A model generated the notes under the pieces. It worked only from the letters and a program-made list of their open reading frames with translations. It was not told the DNA's origin and did no database searches. Of a stretch of DNA of 64,000 nucleotides, positions 45,244 through 63,830 are shown piece by piece. The translations under genes were made by a program, and so were the position numbers. How positions within the stretch are numbered: the stretch's first letter is position 1; every line of letters begins with the position of its first letter. The DNA lies in NCBI GenBank assembly GCA_018105865.1, contig CM030853.1, positions 748,357 through 812,356 on the forward strand, written 5' to 3'. The DNA comes from Metaphire vulgaris (Eukaryota > Annelida > Clitellata > Crassiclitellata > Megascolecidae).

Positions 45244-45896
45244 CCTCATTTATTTCAATAATAAATAATATTTTGCTCGTATTGCTAACGCGTTCACTCG
45301 AATATTGAGACAAGCGCAGAGACCGTTCAAGTGTATATTAATAGAAAATAAACTATTTTGATCACTTGAAAGCTTTGCTGATTTTTATAATCACTATTCA
45401 AACAATCGACTTCAACGTACATCGTTTTTGTTATTAGACACTTAGGCCTATCTGTGGCGGATAGGCGAAGTGTACTCGAATACGAATCGTCTCTTCATAC
45501 AGCTGCAGCAATTAATTACGTCTAAGAGGCTATGCATACTGTTCCATACTATACACAAAAGACATATATGTACTACTATACAATGTATAGTTCACGGTGA
45601 TTTCAAGGAACAATCGTTTATGGCCAGGTGATCACCTTTAATTCTTGGACACTTCAAAGTCACCTGATGTTCTGGCTTTTTTTTTCTCTCTCTCACCTGT
45701 GCGGACACGTGACATACTGTCATCGTCATGACTGTCACTCAGTGTGAGGTCAGTCATAGCGGCGGCCTTGGTTTGATCAGTAAAGATTTTTCTATTTCAG
45801 CTGAGTCAGCAAAATTAGACAAAGGGGAACGAGTGCTAGAATCAGTGATCGCTACTGTTCAGATACTGGATTTCAGTACTTCATAAGTACTCTCAG

Positions 45897-46072
45897 CAGT
45901 GGCGTGCCCAGGGTCAAGTCAATTTAGATGCCCCATCATCCGGTGTATGCCGGGGTCAAAGCGATACATCTTAAGAAGTTTCAAGTAAAAAAGGGTTGAC
46001 GAGCAAAAAGAAGGTCTCCGAGTCAGTTTGGATGCCCGGGGCCAACGGCCATCCCCCCTCTGCACGCTACTG
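45897..46072 (+). mobile_element. hAT-like element with CAGTGGCGTGCC ends
   Basis: Ends CAGTGGCGTGCCCAGGG and TGCACGCTACTG. Flanking octamers ACTCTCAG and AATCTCAG differ at one base. Length 176 bp. Confidence 0.8.
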
Positions 46073-46207
46073 AATCTCAGATATTGGATTTTAGCTAAGT
46101 ACTCCCCCTCCCTCCCATCTCTCTCTCTTTCTTTCGAGTAGAGAGATGACGGAGGATTTACAAGAGAATCGTTTTCTCCTCGTTTCGTTCAAATTGTTCG
46201 TGATTAA

Positions 46208-46279
46208 CCCCTTAACCGTGCATTTAACTGTAACTCAATGTAAAATGGATGGATATATTCGGGATCCCCAGTTAAGAGG
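46208..46279. mobile_element. 72 bp palindromic element flanked by TTAA (copy 3)
   Basis: Reverse-orientation copy of the 29,602 element, exactly 72 bp between TTAA sites. It lies just downstream of the phosphatase stop codon. Confidence 0.8.
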
Positions 46280-46358
46280 TTAATTACGACAGTCTACATT
46301 GTTTCAAGCGATGCTGTTGTACACTTTGCTGTGATTAGTCTTAGTCGTTAGACAACAA

Positions 46359-51885
<5,527 letters not shown>

Positions 51886-53359
51886 TCAATTCCGGTCATC
51901 GCAGACGACAGCGACGACAAACAGGCGGCATGGACGACGAAGAAAGGAGGACACCCACCGAAGGTCAGAAACCACCGGGAGAAAGAGAGGGAGAGGGAGA
52001 GAGAGAAGAGGAGAGATTCCGCCGAAGTAAATATGCAATATATTCACTTCTGCGATTTCAAATGGTTGTTTTATAGCATTGCATATACTGCAAATGCAAG
52101 AGTCTTGGCAGTTGCTTATAGGTAAAGTCGGTCCACTGGAGGTGTTGAAGTCGCGCCTCTTCGACCTGACTTATGGTCGACCTGTCACCGACCCCTGGCT
52201 GTCCATCGGACCCCCTCAAGGGCAGCAGAGCGCTGACACAGCCTAGAGCCCTAGACACTCGCGCCGCCCCGAATATCCTCCTAAACGGATCAACAAAACT
52301 CGAGAACAAGAGCGGACAACTTGCGCTACACAATTGGCTGTATATGGTCGACCACGGGTGTATTTTTAGAGCACACTCGACCGCCTATAGGCCGAAGTCT
52401 GTAGGCCTAGGCCAAACAGCCACCGTCGCGGCCTTATACAGAGGGCCTACGCAGCCAATAGCACGCAAAAACATTAAACGATGCTAAAAAGTCCGTCAAG
52501 AATAGGTGCCTAGCCTCCTATGGGCTATGAACAAACCCAACAATCGCATACCTATGCATACGGCGCCTGTCAGATATGCCTCCTTTTTATGTGCATTAAA
52601 AAGTAGCCAAGCGCTATAGGCCTACGGTTTAAGTCCTTTAGACTGAAAGTAATATCAGAAGGTAACGTTAAGCTAATGCGCTTGACGGAGTCTATAGAAT
52701 TGAGATTATGGGGCCGGATTGGCAACAAGTAAGTAAAATCGCGTGAATTTATATAGCGCTATCTGAGAGATCTTGCATCATTGTTTACAGAATGTGCAAT
52801 AGGAACGCCACAGCCCCCAGCCCATCCAGCCGACTGGAGCCGAGTAAGGCCATGATATTCATTCAGTGTCCTTTGGTTGCTCAGGCCCCTATTAGATTTC
52901 TACGCTCAAGACTAATGCCATCTGGCGAATACAATTGTGGCAGATATTCTTGTGATCAAACAGGTTGCTAGAAGTTAGAACTACTGGTGAGGGGCTGTCC
53001 ATTAATTATGTCAACAATTTTTGGGCAATTTTTGCCCCCTCTCCCTTGTCAACAACTGTCAACTTTCACTTAACCCCCCATAATTACGTCAACAACTCTT
53101 GATCCCCCTCCCAAGATCAATGACAGGTCCCAATAACAAGGTTATTATTTTTGTGGTGATGAACATTTTTCCCCTGTTTTCCTCATCGAGTGTCAAAATG
53201 TGGTGGTGATGACCTTTTTTCTAATGCTTTTTTCATTGTAATAAGTAGTATTCTATGAAATTTCCTATTTTTTGATTATTTAAAAAAAGTGAAATTGTTG
53301 ACGTCAACTTCTCTTGACCCCCTCCCCTTACAACAACTGTCATTGATAGAGAAGTAAAG

Positions 53360-53660
53360 AGCACCTGCTAATGAAGTTTTTTTTCAAAAATTAGGGCACT
53401 ATCTCTTGTAGATCAAAAGTGCTTGGCATTCAGTATTTTGCCTGTGGTATACTCTAATGCGTAAATTGGACATTTTAAAGAACATTTTAAAACTACAGAG
53501 AATGGTATTGGCAGACGTGCGAATGGCTAGCACTTTTGACAGAGAAGTGAAGAGCACCTGCTAATCAAGTTTTTTCAAAAATTAGGCTACTATCTCTTGT
53601 AGAGCAAAATTGCTTGGCATTCAGAATTTTTCCTGTGGTATTCTCTAATACATAAATTGG
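53360..53660. repeat. Two tandem reverse copies of the 9,301 repeat
   Basis: AAAAATTAGG..ACTATCTCTTGTAG, GCTTGGCATTCAG and CCTGTGGTAT.CTCTAAT occur twice, about 190 bp apart, together with AGAGAATGGTATTGGCAGAC. Confidence 0.75.
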
Positions 53661-53953
53661 ACATTTTTAAGAACTATAGTTGCCAATAAGAATCTATTCG
53701 ACTCGTCTACTATTTTGTTCTAAAGTGCCAGGTGGCAACACAGTGCTCCGTATAAAGCGCTGCTTTCCGTTCTTTTTTGTTTACTTCTGCGGTTTCGTGA
53801 GGTTTATTTGGTTTATACAAAAAATTAAAAATTTATCAGTTGATGTTTTATTTATATTGAGCTTCTGATCGACTTAGTTCATCTTCAATTACGTTTCGGG
53901 AGGCAGAAGGTACAGAATGGAGTTTCCTATACTTATACTATATAATCCCTGTA

Positions 53954-54071
<118 letters not shown>

Positions 54072-54207
54072 TGTCGGCGGAGTTTTAGAATAGGTGAACC
54101 ATATGTAAACAAGGTTTACCTGTATTCCGACTTCTAAGTTCAGATATGTTTCATGTCTTTTCTGATTTTTGCATGGCTTGTGAATTTTTGTTCTGTGGAC
54201 TTGGGAC

Positions 54208-54570
54208 CGTCCATAAAGTACGTCACGCTCGAGGGGGGAGGGAAAGTGTGACAGTTTGTGACAGGGAAGGGGTAAGGACCAGCGTGACATCACACTCAGT
54301 ATCAATAAAACCTTAAATGTTCCTGATAGGCGGCATAGTGAAGACGTTTTAATTGCTCATTAACACTTTTTGCCTCTGATATTCGCTATCATTGTCAGAA
54401 GTTAAATATCTGTTTAACTGCTGGATATTGAACGAGAAACTTAAATACATTTAATAGAAAAACCTGCATGACATAATTTATGGAGGATGCTTTAAGGGGG
54501 TACGATATTTGTGACAGTTTGTGACGGGGAGGGGTAAAAAAATGACCAAAAACAACGTGACGTACTTTAT
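54208..54570. repeat. Pair of short MITE-like repeats with GTCCATAAAGTACGTCACG
   Basis: CCGTCCATAAAGTACGTCACG at 54,210 and its inverted partner CGTGACGTACTTTAT near 54,555 bracket GTGACAGTTTGTGACAGGGA repeats. Similar text occurs at 6,050-6,150, 21,240-21,395 and 52,986-53,110. Confidence 0.6.
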
Positions 54571-54675
54571 ATACCTTGCAAAGTTATTAAAACTTTTAAA
54601 ATATTGTGTGATATTTTAGAAGACTTGTAGTATTTTTTCTGTAATATAAGACAGTTTCTGTTTCATTTCATTTCT

Positions 54676-55060
54676 GGTTTCTTGTATCACAAGTTTTATA
54701 GACCACAAAAATTCTATACAATTGAAACCCTGTTTGACATTGGACAATGCAAGGACTAGTGCTACAGTAGGCTATAGATATGCAAAAATTCAGAAGAGTG
54801 ATGAAACAAATTAAAACCACATTTTCGTATGTCCCCAGCTTAGCTGAGTCAAACTGTACTAGAATTGTCAATATATTCTGCCTCAATTTTATTCTAGAGC
54901 ATTCGAAATGCCACAAAAAATGGTGAGCCATTTGAAATGACGCTATGCAAAGTCTTTCAGAAATCTATTCTTTGTCAAATGTCTACAAAATTGATCGAGA
55001 GATAAGAGGGGTCTAGAGATAGCTGGTTTCTTGTATCTCAAGTTTTATAGACCACAAAAT
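54676..55060 (+). repeat. Dispersed repeat, forward copy
   Basis: Third copy of the 15,779 family. The phrase CAAGTTTTATAGACCACAAA occurs at both of its ends, giving a direct terminal duplication. Confidence 0.7.
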
Positions 55061-55681
55061 AGCGGTAGTTGCTTGTGAACCAACTGCCATGGTCTGTTGA
55101 GTTTTATTTGATTTGCTGGTTATTGGTTATATAGATATACTGTACATTTATGATAGAATATGATTGATTCTTCATTAAATAGAATTAAAATAAAACTTGT
55201 AAGAATGTATTCATTGCAGTCAAAATTCTATTTTGTGATTTGCCAATGACGGAACTATCGAGGAAATATTTTATTTCTTATGAAATAGGTGTGTGTATGT
55301 CTGTCTGTCTGTCCGTCTGGTGTTGTGGTGAGATTCAAATTTGAAATTTGATACAAATGAAAATGGCCTGTTGCCTAGCAACCGCAAAGGTGCAGTTAAT
55401 CAGGTTTTTGTGAGAGACAGACTGCGATTTCTTGCTTTTGGTCAGCTTTGATTAGCAATTCTTTCCATGAAATTTTGATTTAATCAGTTTGCTGTCACCT
55501 CGGGCTTTGCCATTCGATTGATTTCTGAAGGCATTGTAGCAAGGCCTAGCAGTTAACAAAGCATTCCAGGCACTGGGGCCTGACCTGCTGCAGGCCTATT
55601 CGCTGCACGTGCCACATAATCCATAATCTGTGATTTTTAAGTACAGCGCGATGACATAATCCATAATCTGTACTTTTTTGA

Positions 55682-55721
<40 letters not shown>

Positions 55722-55857
55722 CATGATGATGATGATGATGATACCATATTTCAAATGGTACTTAAAGTCTAAGTTGTTATTTCATTGATGAGTGATGATG
55801 ATGATGATGATGAAATTTTAACCAAAATGATGATGATGATGATGATGATTATGATGA
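55682..55857. repeat. (ATG)n repeats in three blocks
   Basis: TGATGA blocks at 55682-55741, 55790-55813 and 55827-55857 separated by AT-rich spacers. Confidence 0.94.
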
Positions 55858-55860
55858 TTT

Positions 55861-57795
55861 CCACATGTTGTAAGTGTTCTGGCGTGAAGTCGTATTTCTG
55901 TTGACAAAAGAAGTGGATAGGTCTTAAAAGTTCTGAGAGAAGAATCAAACCTACTAAGAGAAGTCATTGAAGGAAAGCAAGGAGGAGAACATCGATGCTG
56001 GAGTGGATGTTGGTGGAAAAAACAATATTTCATCCCAAGATAGTTTTGGGTCTTTGGACAGAGTGAAGAAGATGCCAATATGCTTTGTCTGAGGATTTTC
56101 AAAAAATACTGCTCTGGATGCTAAGCAGACCTTAAATGATTTACAGTATGTGAGGTTTCCATATTGCTGAATACTTGCTTGTCTGTCTGTCTGTTATGTG
56201 TTTGCAGTCTTGTTGTGTTTCACATTACTGTCAAAATATTGCTTGAAAATTTATTGAACTGTTTTTCTTTTCTGACATTGTTTTTTATGCTGCTTTTTAT
56301 TTTGACACATGTAAACCACATTACTGACATATTCATTTATCGTTTATCAGATAAAACTTTCCAGATTTTGATCTTGACACAAAAATTAAGCTCTTTGATT
56401 GGTTGCATAAAATGATGTTTGTCTTTTGAAGAAGACAGTGGGTGGGGGAGGGGTGCAGGCTTTCCCAACCCAAAATTGTCTACCCCTACAGATGGAACAG
56501 TCTTGAGGAGCAGAGGGGGGCAGGTGGTTGAACCTTCCACACTTTGCAGCAAATTGAACTCTGCTGTGAAGCAAAATGTATCTATATGACACAGATTTGT
56601 TATTGGTTCATTCTTGATCATGGTGTGACTTACTGTATTGTCAGAACTTCTATAGTGCCATTTCGGTAATGCAATAGCATAACATATCGTACCGTAGAGA
56701 GCAGAGTGCACGGGACGCGATGGGTTTCAGCCAGTCTGGATTCTGCTACGGTTGACTTTGATGTGTTTTCTGCAATAAGCCCAGCGTTGCTCTCATATTT
56801 CAGCTCTCATTCGTATAGTTGGTTTTATTATTGTGGGGTCTATCTGATCTGCCTTGCTTCTGTGTGATTCGTTGCCTGTATAGTTTATATAGTAGCATGC
56901 CTTTCCCTTTGTTGTTGCAGACGGTATTGTGCTGTTTACCGGTACTTCTGCCGGCTATTATTGTTGATTAGGGTGAAAGCAGCAATGATGGATGTCTGTT
57001 TGAAATATCTAGGACTTGCTGTGCTGTTTTAGAGACTCTCTAATGGTCTTTTATTTTGACTGTGTTTTGCCCGAGAAGTTGTTTACGACACTTATTCTGT
57101 GTATTCGTCGTAAATTTCAGTTCGCCTTCAGTTTGTAAGTAAGGTTACGCGTAAAGACTTGACATTTGACTGTGGTGTGTGATAGTGATGTGTGTTACAG
57201 TTGGCTTTTGAGTTATTGCAAGTGAGGATGGTCACGTGACTTGGTCATGCAATGTTAGGAAATACAGAACCTGCTGCAAATGGTGAAGTTTCATGCAAGG
57301 CCATGAGATGGATTGGGGGCTGGTGGACCCACTAAGGCACCTTTGGCTGGGTCAGTGACCTTGGCAACTGCCCTGAATTTTGGAAATATTAATAGATGAT
57401 TATTTTTTACCGGGGTTACTCTGAGCGATATAATTTTACACATTCGCGTTGATCACTCGACTTTCTCACGACCTGTAATTATCTTTTGCGTTCATTGTAC
57501 GACGTACTTTTCTCACGATTGCTGCGTAATTTGAATTTACGACAGAAGACAGATGAAGCGGAAATTTGAATCAACCGGTTGACAATAAAACCCGAATAAT
57601 GCTACGACGTCGTGGATAATGCAAATCCATATCTTCGATGATATTGCTTTACTACTGTAGTTGTCGACTTGGATTTTCTTACTGAATCACTGCCTACTAC
57701 ATGTTGTCCACATCGACGTTGCCAGATGAATCTGTCGAAAAATGATGCCAACTATACTGGTAGGTTGTAGGGGCGTAGCGACAGGGGGGTATATC

Positions 57796-57843
<48 letters not shown>

Positions 57844-58581
57844 CCCAGAAATCAGGCTAACTTAACATTTTTAATGTGTTTTTAACATTTTCAAAGTTTT
57901 TAAAGATTTATACCCCCCAAAATCACCTTACCCCCATCAAATTCCTGGCTAGGCCCCTGGTAGGTTGTTCCAAGACCCGTTGTTGTACGCTTTTGTTGCA
58001 CTTGCTGCCCATTGTCTACTGTTGTCATCTCTTACGCCTTTGTTGCCTGAGTTTTGGTTTTCATCCGTGGATGTAGACAGAGTGGGTGTTTGAATTGCAA
58101 AGAATTTTCTAATTGTTAATGGCTGCTAATGTTAGCAATGTGTTTAGAAATTTTGCACAGGATTACCGGTAAATGTTGAGGGGATAATTTGAATTATGCA
58201 TTGAAGATGGAAAAGGGTTTCAGCCTCTCGCCCCCTCCCTCCCCACCCCCAGCATTACTTTTGATCTCTTATGTCTGTTGATGATGACTTGTTTTGATGA
58301 GTTAAATTTTCATAATAATAATTGCTATAATGAATAATCAAAATAACATTACATGAAAGTATTACAGGTATAACAGGTATAATAGAAGTAGTTGTTAAAT
58401 GTTGTTACACAATTATGCCATTTATAGAAGATAATTGCTGTGGCTGGTGCCTGCTGGTGATGATGACAGTAGTAATGATGATTATAATGAATGACCATTA
58501 TGGAGGTGATGTTGATGGTGGTATCAGATGGTTGATGTGATGATGTCTGTGATGCTTGTGAATTTCATCATTTGCTCTTAG
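55861..58581. other. No gene recognised upstream of the PDZ exon
   Basis: Apart from the hAT-like copy at 57,768 and a SINE-like copy at 56,644, I see no coding exon. It is presumably intronic to the PDZ gene. Confidence 0.4.
57768..57959 (-). mobile_element. hAT-like element of the CAGGGGCGTAGC family carrying an (AT)n tract
   Basis: It starts AGGGGCGTAGCGAC and ends CTGGCTAGGCCCCTG, with exact octamer duplication GTAGGTTG at 57760-57767 and 57960-57967. The TATACCCCC motif shared with the 39,312 copy has expanded into about 42 bases of AT. Confidence 0.85.
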
Positions 58582-58784
58582 AGAAGGTTTTGCGCATATA
58601 CGGTGACTTGAGCGGCGAACTGCATCTGATTGAGCTGCAGAGGAGTAGAGCATCGGCCTGCCTTGGTTTGAGCCTGGCGGGTAATCGTGATGTTGCGACA
58701 ATGAGCGTCTTTGTCTTTGACATCGAGCCGACGAGTCTTGTCGGTCGGGACGGTCACATACACATCGGGGATGAGCTGCTCGAG
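58582..58784 (+). CDS. Single exon with the N-terminal half of a PDZ domain (MUPP1/PATJ-like)
   Basis: PDZ domains bind C-terminal peptides and organise junction and polarity complexes. The exon follows a CTCTTAG acceptor and ends at CTCGAG/GTGATG. It reads VLRIYGDLSGELHLIELQRS and then LGLSLAGNRDVATMSVFVFD, ending with DGHIHIGDELLE. The carboxylate-binding loop is LGLSL. GxHIxIGDELLE is the usual PDZ pattern just before the missing NG turn. The wording (IELx...GLGLSLAGNKDRxxMSxFV) most resembles PDZ domains of MUPP1/PATJ from memory. The second half, normally beginning VNG, was not found before 63,000. The rest of the gene lies in large introns or outside the window. Confidence 0.75.
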
Positions 58785-61700
58785 GTGATGCGAGCTTTGA
58801 CTGTATTATCACTCGTATCTTCTTATTTACTATATTGTTGAATCAATCAATCAATCAATCAATCAATTTTTCCAGTTTAAGCTTTCTGTTTTCATGCTTT
58901 CCCTATTTGTCTCATTGTTATCATAAAATCCTTCATTTAAAAAGTTTTTATTATGAAAGTGGCAGGAATTTTAATTCTGTTGTTATGATGGCAACTTAAA
59001 TTTTAATGACACTATTTCTTAAGTAGGACTCTATCAGTTTTAACCCCCGCAACCTATCAGTATTCAGCTCCCGTTGGTGGTGCAGACACGAAGGGCCTAG
59101 ACCCAAGAGGGTTACAACCCCCCTCCCCCTACTCTGTCTCAGACTTGTCCTGAGGTCTGTATGGTACTAAACCAGTGAGAAATTTTTAGGGTGAAAGGAA
59201 GTTTATGTTGACTGGTGAACATTAATAACAACGGCCACTTCCATTCATAATACAGTCGAAATGATATCACTATAAGCTCAGCATAATCTCAATTTTGCAA
59301 AGTTTTGAATTACTTTATGCTTGTTGCTGTTAACATCTGGCGTTCCTCCCACATTTATAGGCCCTAGATGGATGGATGGATGGATGGATGGATGGATGGA
59401 TGGATGGATGGATGGATGGATGGATGGATGGATGGATGGATGGATGGATGGATGGATGGAAAGAGGACAAATGTATGTTTTAGGATTATTGATGGACAGC
59501 TGGTAAAATATGACCAGAAACTGATTTCATATGCTTGCAAAAGGGCATGAAGTTGTGGGAAAGGGAAAGCCACGTACCTGTAATATGTGTGATAAGGATG
59601 GGTTAACTAATGACACGATGCTGGTCCACAGGGTATGAATCCGAAAGGGCATTGAGTTTCGACGGAGCATTGAGAACATTGCCTGCCTTAATACTGGAGT
59701 AGAATATCTGCTGCTTTTAAGGAAATAATGGTTTATTTTTTCGAGCCAGGTAACAAACACAGGCTGGATATTTTCCCGACGTGCCTGCCCCCCCCTCCTC
59801 CCACCCACCCCCTCGGAATGCCAAATGGAAGAATCGCATTTTCAGGAACTTGCTTTTGTTATCTTGGTCTTATCTTTTCTGAAAAGATGAACTGATTAGC
59901 AGCGATTAGAACAGCGTAAACAGTTCTGTGGCGGAGACAAACACAGGAGCCGATTGAGGGAAAAGCAGATAACACCGTGCACCGAGAGAACATGCATTTC
60001 GTCCAAAAGCGCCTCTCCGTCGCGGTGGCGCACTGTTCGAACGGCGTGGTTTATCATCTGCAGAGTGCATTTGTAGCCCGTCCGACCTTTGACCCTTTGC
60101 CCAACAGTAGCAATTCAACGGAGGGAAGGGAGAGAGGGATCTTAAATTCAACCTTTGTTTCCGGTTCTCTGGAATCCGCCAGATGAGGATCATAACATAA
60201 TTGCATTTGGTGCAGGACCTAATCTAACACTCCATCGTCTTTGTAGAGAATTTTGACTTCTTTTTCGTGTTTTGAACGTTACGAATGCTTTCAGTTTGAA
60301 ACGGTTTTTGATTGTGCGAGAAGCATGGGCCATCATATCGTTGGGATGTCATATTGATGTAATATCATCGTTACATATAATTTTAATTTGAAATGTCATT
60401 TCAGTATATCATATTGACTTGATATCAGTTTGATATTCTGTGGTTCACTCCTGCAGAATGTATTGCACTTTTCTGTATTGTATCGTTTTATGTATTGTAT
60501 TTTCTACTGTGACTGCACAGAGACGACTAGTATTTGTAAAATGTAAAATCAACAGTGGATTTGAATGCTGTATTTACCTGTAATTAAATGTAATTTGTAT
60601 TATTCTGCTGTATTTACATGTAATTAAATGTATTTTTTTATTATTCTTATGATAATTGAAAGGACGCATTCAGTAGACTTTATTTTTAAGTATCAGGAAT
60701 ACTTTTTGTACACAGAGCTCATGTTCTATGTTCTTTAAAAATTCCCGTGATCACCAAGATTTGTAGATATTTGTAGACCTTGCTCACATTTGCCTTGCAT
60801 TATTACATACAGTAATGTGTTCAGTGTACTGAGAAACATTATTTGTGAAAAATTATTACAGTATGAAATGTTATGATGTTACTATTCGGACTAACAGACT
60901 AACACAGCCAATAGAGTGGCTGCGTTAGTCTGCATCTAGTCAGATAGCAGAAATTGAGCTGTTAAACCAAAATACTGGTAATGTTTAAACATGGCACTAT
61001 CAGAATTGACTGGATGCCATAACAGAGTCTCTCACCAGTGATACGAAGTTGACTGTTTCTCGGCCATGTCTTATTGATATGATACTGTATTGAAAGTGTT
61101 CTTATGTAATATCCGTATTGAGCTATATAAATGCTAAAAGGGAATTCTGTGGACTTTAGTCCTGAATACTAGAATGATTTTCGTTTACCAGGTAATCTTT
61201 TAGTCCGGTGTTGAAAGGAGGATTGCATGCAGTATGAGTGAAGGAGAGAGGAGAGGGAGAGGGAGAAGAGGGAGACAGGGAAGAGAGGGAGACAGGGAGG
61301 AGAAGGAGAGAGAGTGTCAGTTGTTGCTATGTGTGAGAGAATTTTAGGCTGGAAAACAGAAGGAAATGAATATTTTTTCCACCTGGAAGAAGAACATGTA
61401 CCGGTACCTCATTTCTCTTCCATTTCTTATTGTGGATGTATTTCTGTTTCCGGTCTGTCCTGCTCTCCGTCTGTCTGCATCTGTCTGTCTGTGTTATCTG
61501 TTTTGTTCTAGTGCTGTTTTTACTACTATGGAATCTACTATCTAAAATGAAGTTGCCTATCTATCCAAATGATAAACTGAGCGGGAAGTCTGCAAAACAG
61601 AAGAGCATTGCGAGCGCCGGGAGCGCGATTGCTCGCTTCTGTTTACGACGCCATGTCCCCGAGCATGTGTTGTGTCTGGACCGACTCTCGGGTTAAAGGA

Positions 61701-63241
61701 AATGCACTTGCTCACCTTTTCTATTCTTGATTTTGCAGGAAATTGAGGAGATGTGCTATTGGTCTTCAATGCTTTATTTGCCGTAGGGTTTAGGAAGTTT
61801 GCTTACCCTTTTGAAGGCTACCTCATTGGAGGTTAAAAATTTTGATTTCTTGTATTGTGGGTGGTCAGAAAGGTCTGTACCGGTATATAGCAATCTGACA
61901 CCCACTGAAGTATTGAACACTGGTCATCGACATCTTTTTCTTATAACAGTTTGAAAATGCATGTTTACCACCCAGAATTATCGTGGTGTTTCCTAAAATT
62001 TTAATGTACAGTTCTTCAGCTTGTGTGCCTCCCTCGCGTTTTGTTCATTTTTAACTATAAGATGATTTGAATTTTTGGTTTCCAGTATTTTGTATATTGT
62101 TCGTCTGGTACGTTCCCATTCATCTGCCGTACATGTGTTTGGTTTTTTGTTATTCGGCGCTTTATGTCGGTTCTTTAGGGGTGAAGTGGTCCTGTCGGGC
62201 TCTCGCTCTCTTGCCTCAGCAGTCACCCAGGTGGTGCACCTGTCTCTGGTGTTTTTGTGGCGGCGATGATGCCTCTGGGCGCATCATTGCATCTCTTGCG
62301 TCTTCTGCACTTTGCTTAATAAACAGTTTGTCGGTTGTCGATATGCGCTTCGTTTTGGCTTCGGTTGTTATTGGTTGATGGTATTGACCCTGGCGGTCGG
62401 ACTGCCTGAACAGCATCTCAAGTGTTGTCTCTTGACTTTTGAGGCTTTGGAAACCAAGTGTACTTCTGTTCCTATCTGCCAGTAACGGCGCCTTTAAGTA
62501 CGTAGAGATGGCTACGGATTTTGTAGAGCCCTTAGTTGTGGAGGTTCTTCCTATACACAATCCTGAAAATGTGTACGATTTCTATAAGACCGTCGCACAT
62601 CCGGCCGCATGCTTTCCTCATGTTTTCAGTCGTAATGATAATGTAGCATTTGACCATTACATCCATTATATTTGCTTTTGTTGTCTTGTTGAGTTTGCTG
62701 CAAAAAATGTTATAAATTTATAAAGTAGCTTTTTCTGGTGCTGCTGCTGCTGAAAATGATGATGGTTGTGAATATGGTGATTATGATTATGATTGATCAT
62801 GATGACTTTAGATTAATGGTCATGTATTGCACGGAAGAAGTCATCTCAACGCATCTGCGATCATCAAAGGGATCAATTCAACTAGACTAAAGATTCTCAT
62901 ATTACGGTAATTCAAGTGATGCATTTAAAAATCTCGCAAATTAACTCGATCGTTTTCTCTCTGCTGCGGGTAATTCAATGAAAATCCAAAGTTCATCCGG
63001 TAGTTTCTTAGATGTGTCTTTCTGGTAAAGAATTTTCTATGAATTATGAACACATTAGCATGATTAGCATTAGCATCCACTTGCTGTGCTGTGCACTGCG
63101 CTTCTTGCCTGCTGTCTGTGCAGGTCTGTTAAAATTTAGTATTAATTTCACTTATTTGTTTTTTTTGTTTTGAAGTCATTGTCATGTCTGCAAAGCTTCA
63201 GTCACAATTACACATTTATCTGGGTTTAAATTTTCGTTTTC
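58785..63241. other. Presumed intron of the PDZ gene, no exon recognised
   Basis: Contains the ATGG repeat, CTGT-rich tracts and AG-rich DNA at 61,240-61,320. Open frames at 61,430-61,700 and 62,000-62,720 on either strand are of unknown status and match nothing I recognise. Confidence 0.4.
59368..59461. repeat. (ATGG)n tetranucleotide repeat, about 23 units
   Basis: Perfect ATGG units. They give spurious repeats of Met-Asp-Gly-Trp in translation. Confidence 0.97.
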
Positions 63242-63308
63242 AGTGACAAAGACTTTCTTCAACGAATTGCGGTTGATCCAGTGACCAGACTGTTGCTTAA
63301 TTACAAGG
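63242..63308 (+). CDS. Possible short exon upstream of the CTA repeat
   Basis: An acceptor (TTTTCAG) precedes an open 67-base segment reading DKDFLQRIAVDPVTRLLLNY and ending AAG/GTATAC. It could follow the PDZ exon at 58,582, since a short NEDAxNQMAV-like stretch follows such PDZ domains in MUPP1 (recalled, not checked). Length and phase permit coding but do not prove it. Confidence 0.3.
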
Positions 63309-63336
63309 TATACTACTACTGCTACTACTGCTACTG

Positions 63337-63398
<62 letters not shown>

Positions 63399-63402
63399 GC
63401 TA

Positions 63403-63437
<35 letters not shown>

Positions 63438-63655
63438 ACCACCACCACTGCTGCACCACTGCTGCACCACTGTTACCACCACCACCACTGCACCACCACC
63501 ACTGCTGCCACTGCCACTGCTGCTGCTGCTGCCACTGCTGCTGCCACCACCACCTGCCACCACCACCACCACTGCCACTGCCACCACCACCACCACCACC
63601 ACCACACACCACTCACTGCCACCACCACCACCACCACTGCACCACCACCACCACC

Positions 63656-63726
<71 letters not shown>

Positions 63727-63758
63727 ACTATTATGATTACATGTATTATTATTATTAT

Positions 63759-63800
<42 letters not shown>

Positions 63801-63830
63801 ACTATTATTATTATTATTATTATTATTAAA
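63306..63830. repeat. CTA/CTG/CCA/ATT microsatellite complex
   Basis: About 520 bp of triplets: CTA, CTG, mixed CCA/CTG, CCA, CTA, ATT, CTA and ATT in turn. Transitions are single-base changes between adjacent triplet types. Confidence 0.97.

Noticed and set aside
58610..58690. tRNA-like text (GTAGAGCATCGGCC, GGTTTGAGCC) inside the PDZ exon
   Set aside because: It lies exactly where the PDZ loop sequence is encoded, with an intact reading frame, and cannot fold into a full cloverleaf. Coincidence is the simpler explanation.
61993..62560. Two adjacent minus-strand open frames (77 and 114 codons)
   Set aside because: Polar, plausible composition but no recognisable motif, no clear splice sites and a stop between them. 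Not enough to call a gene.
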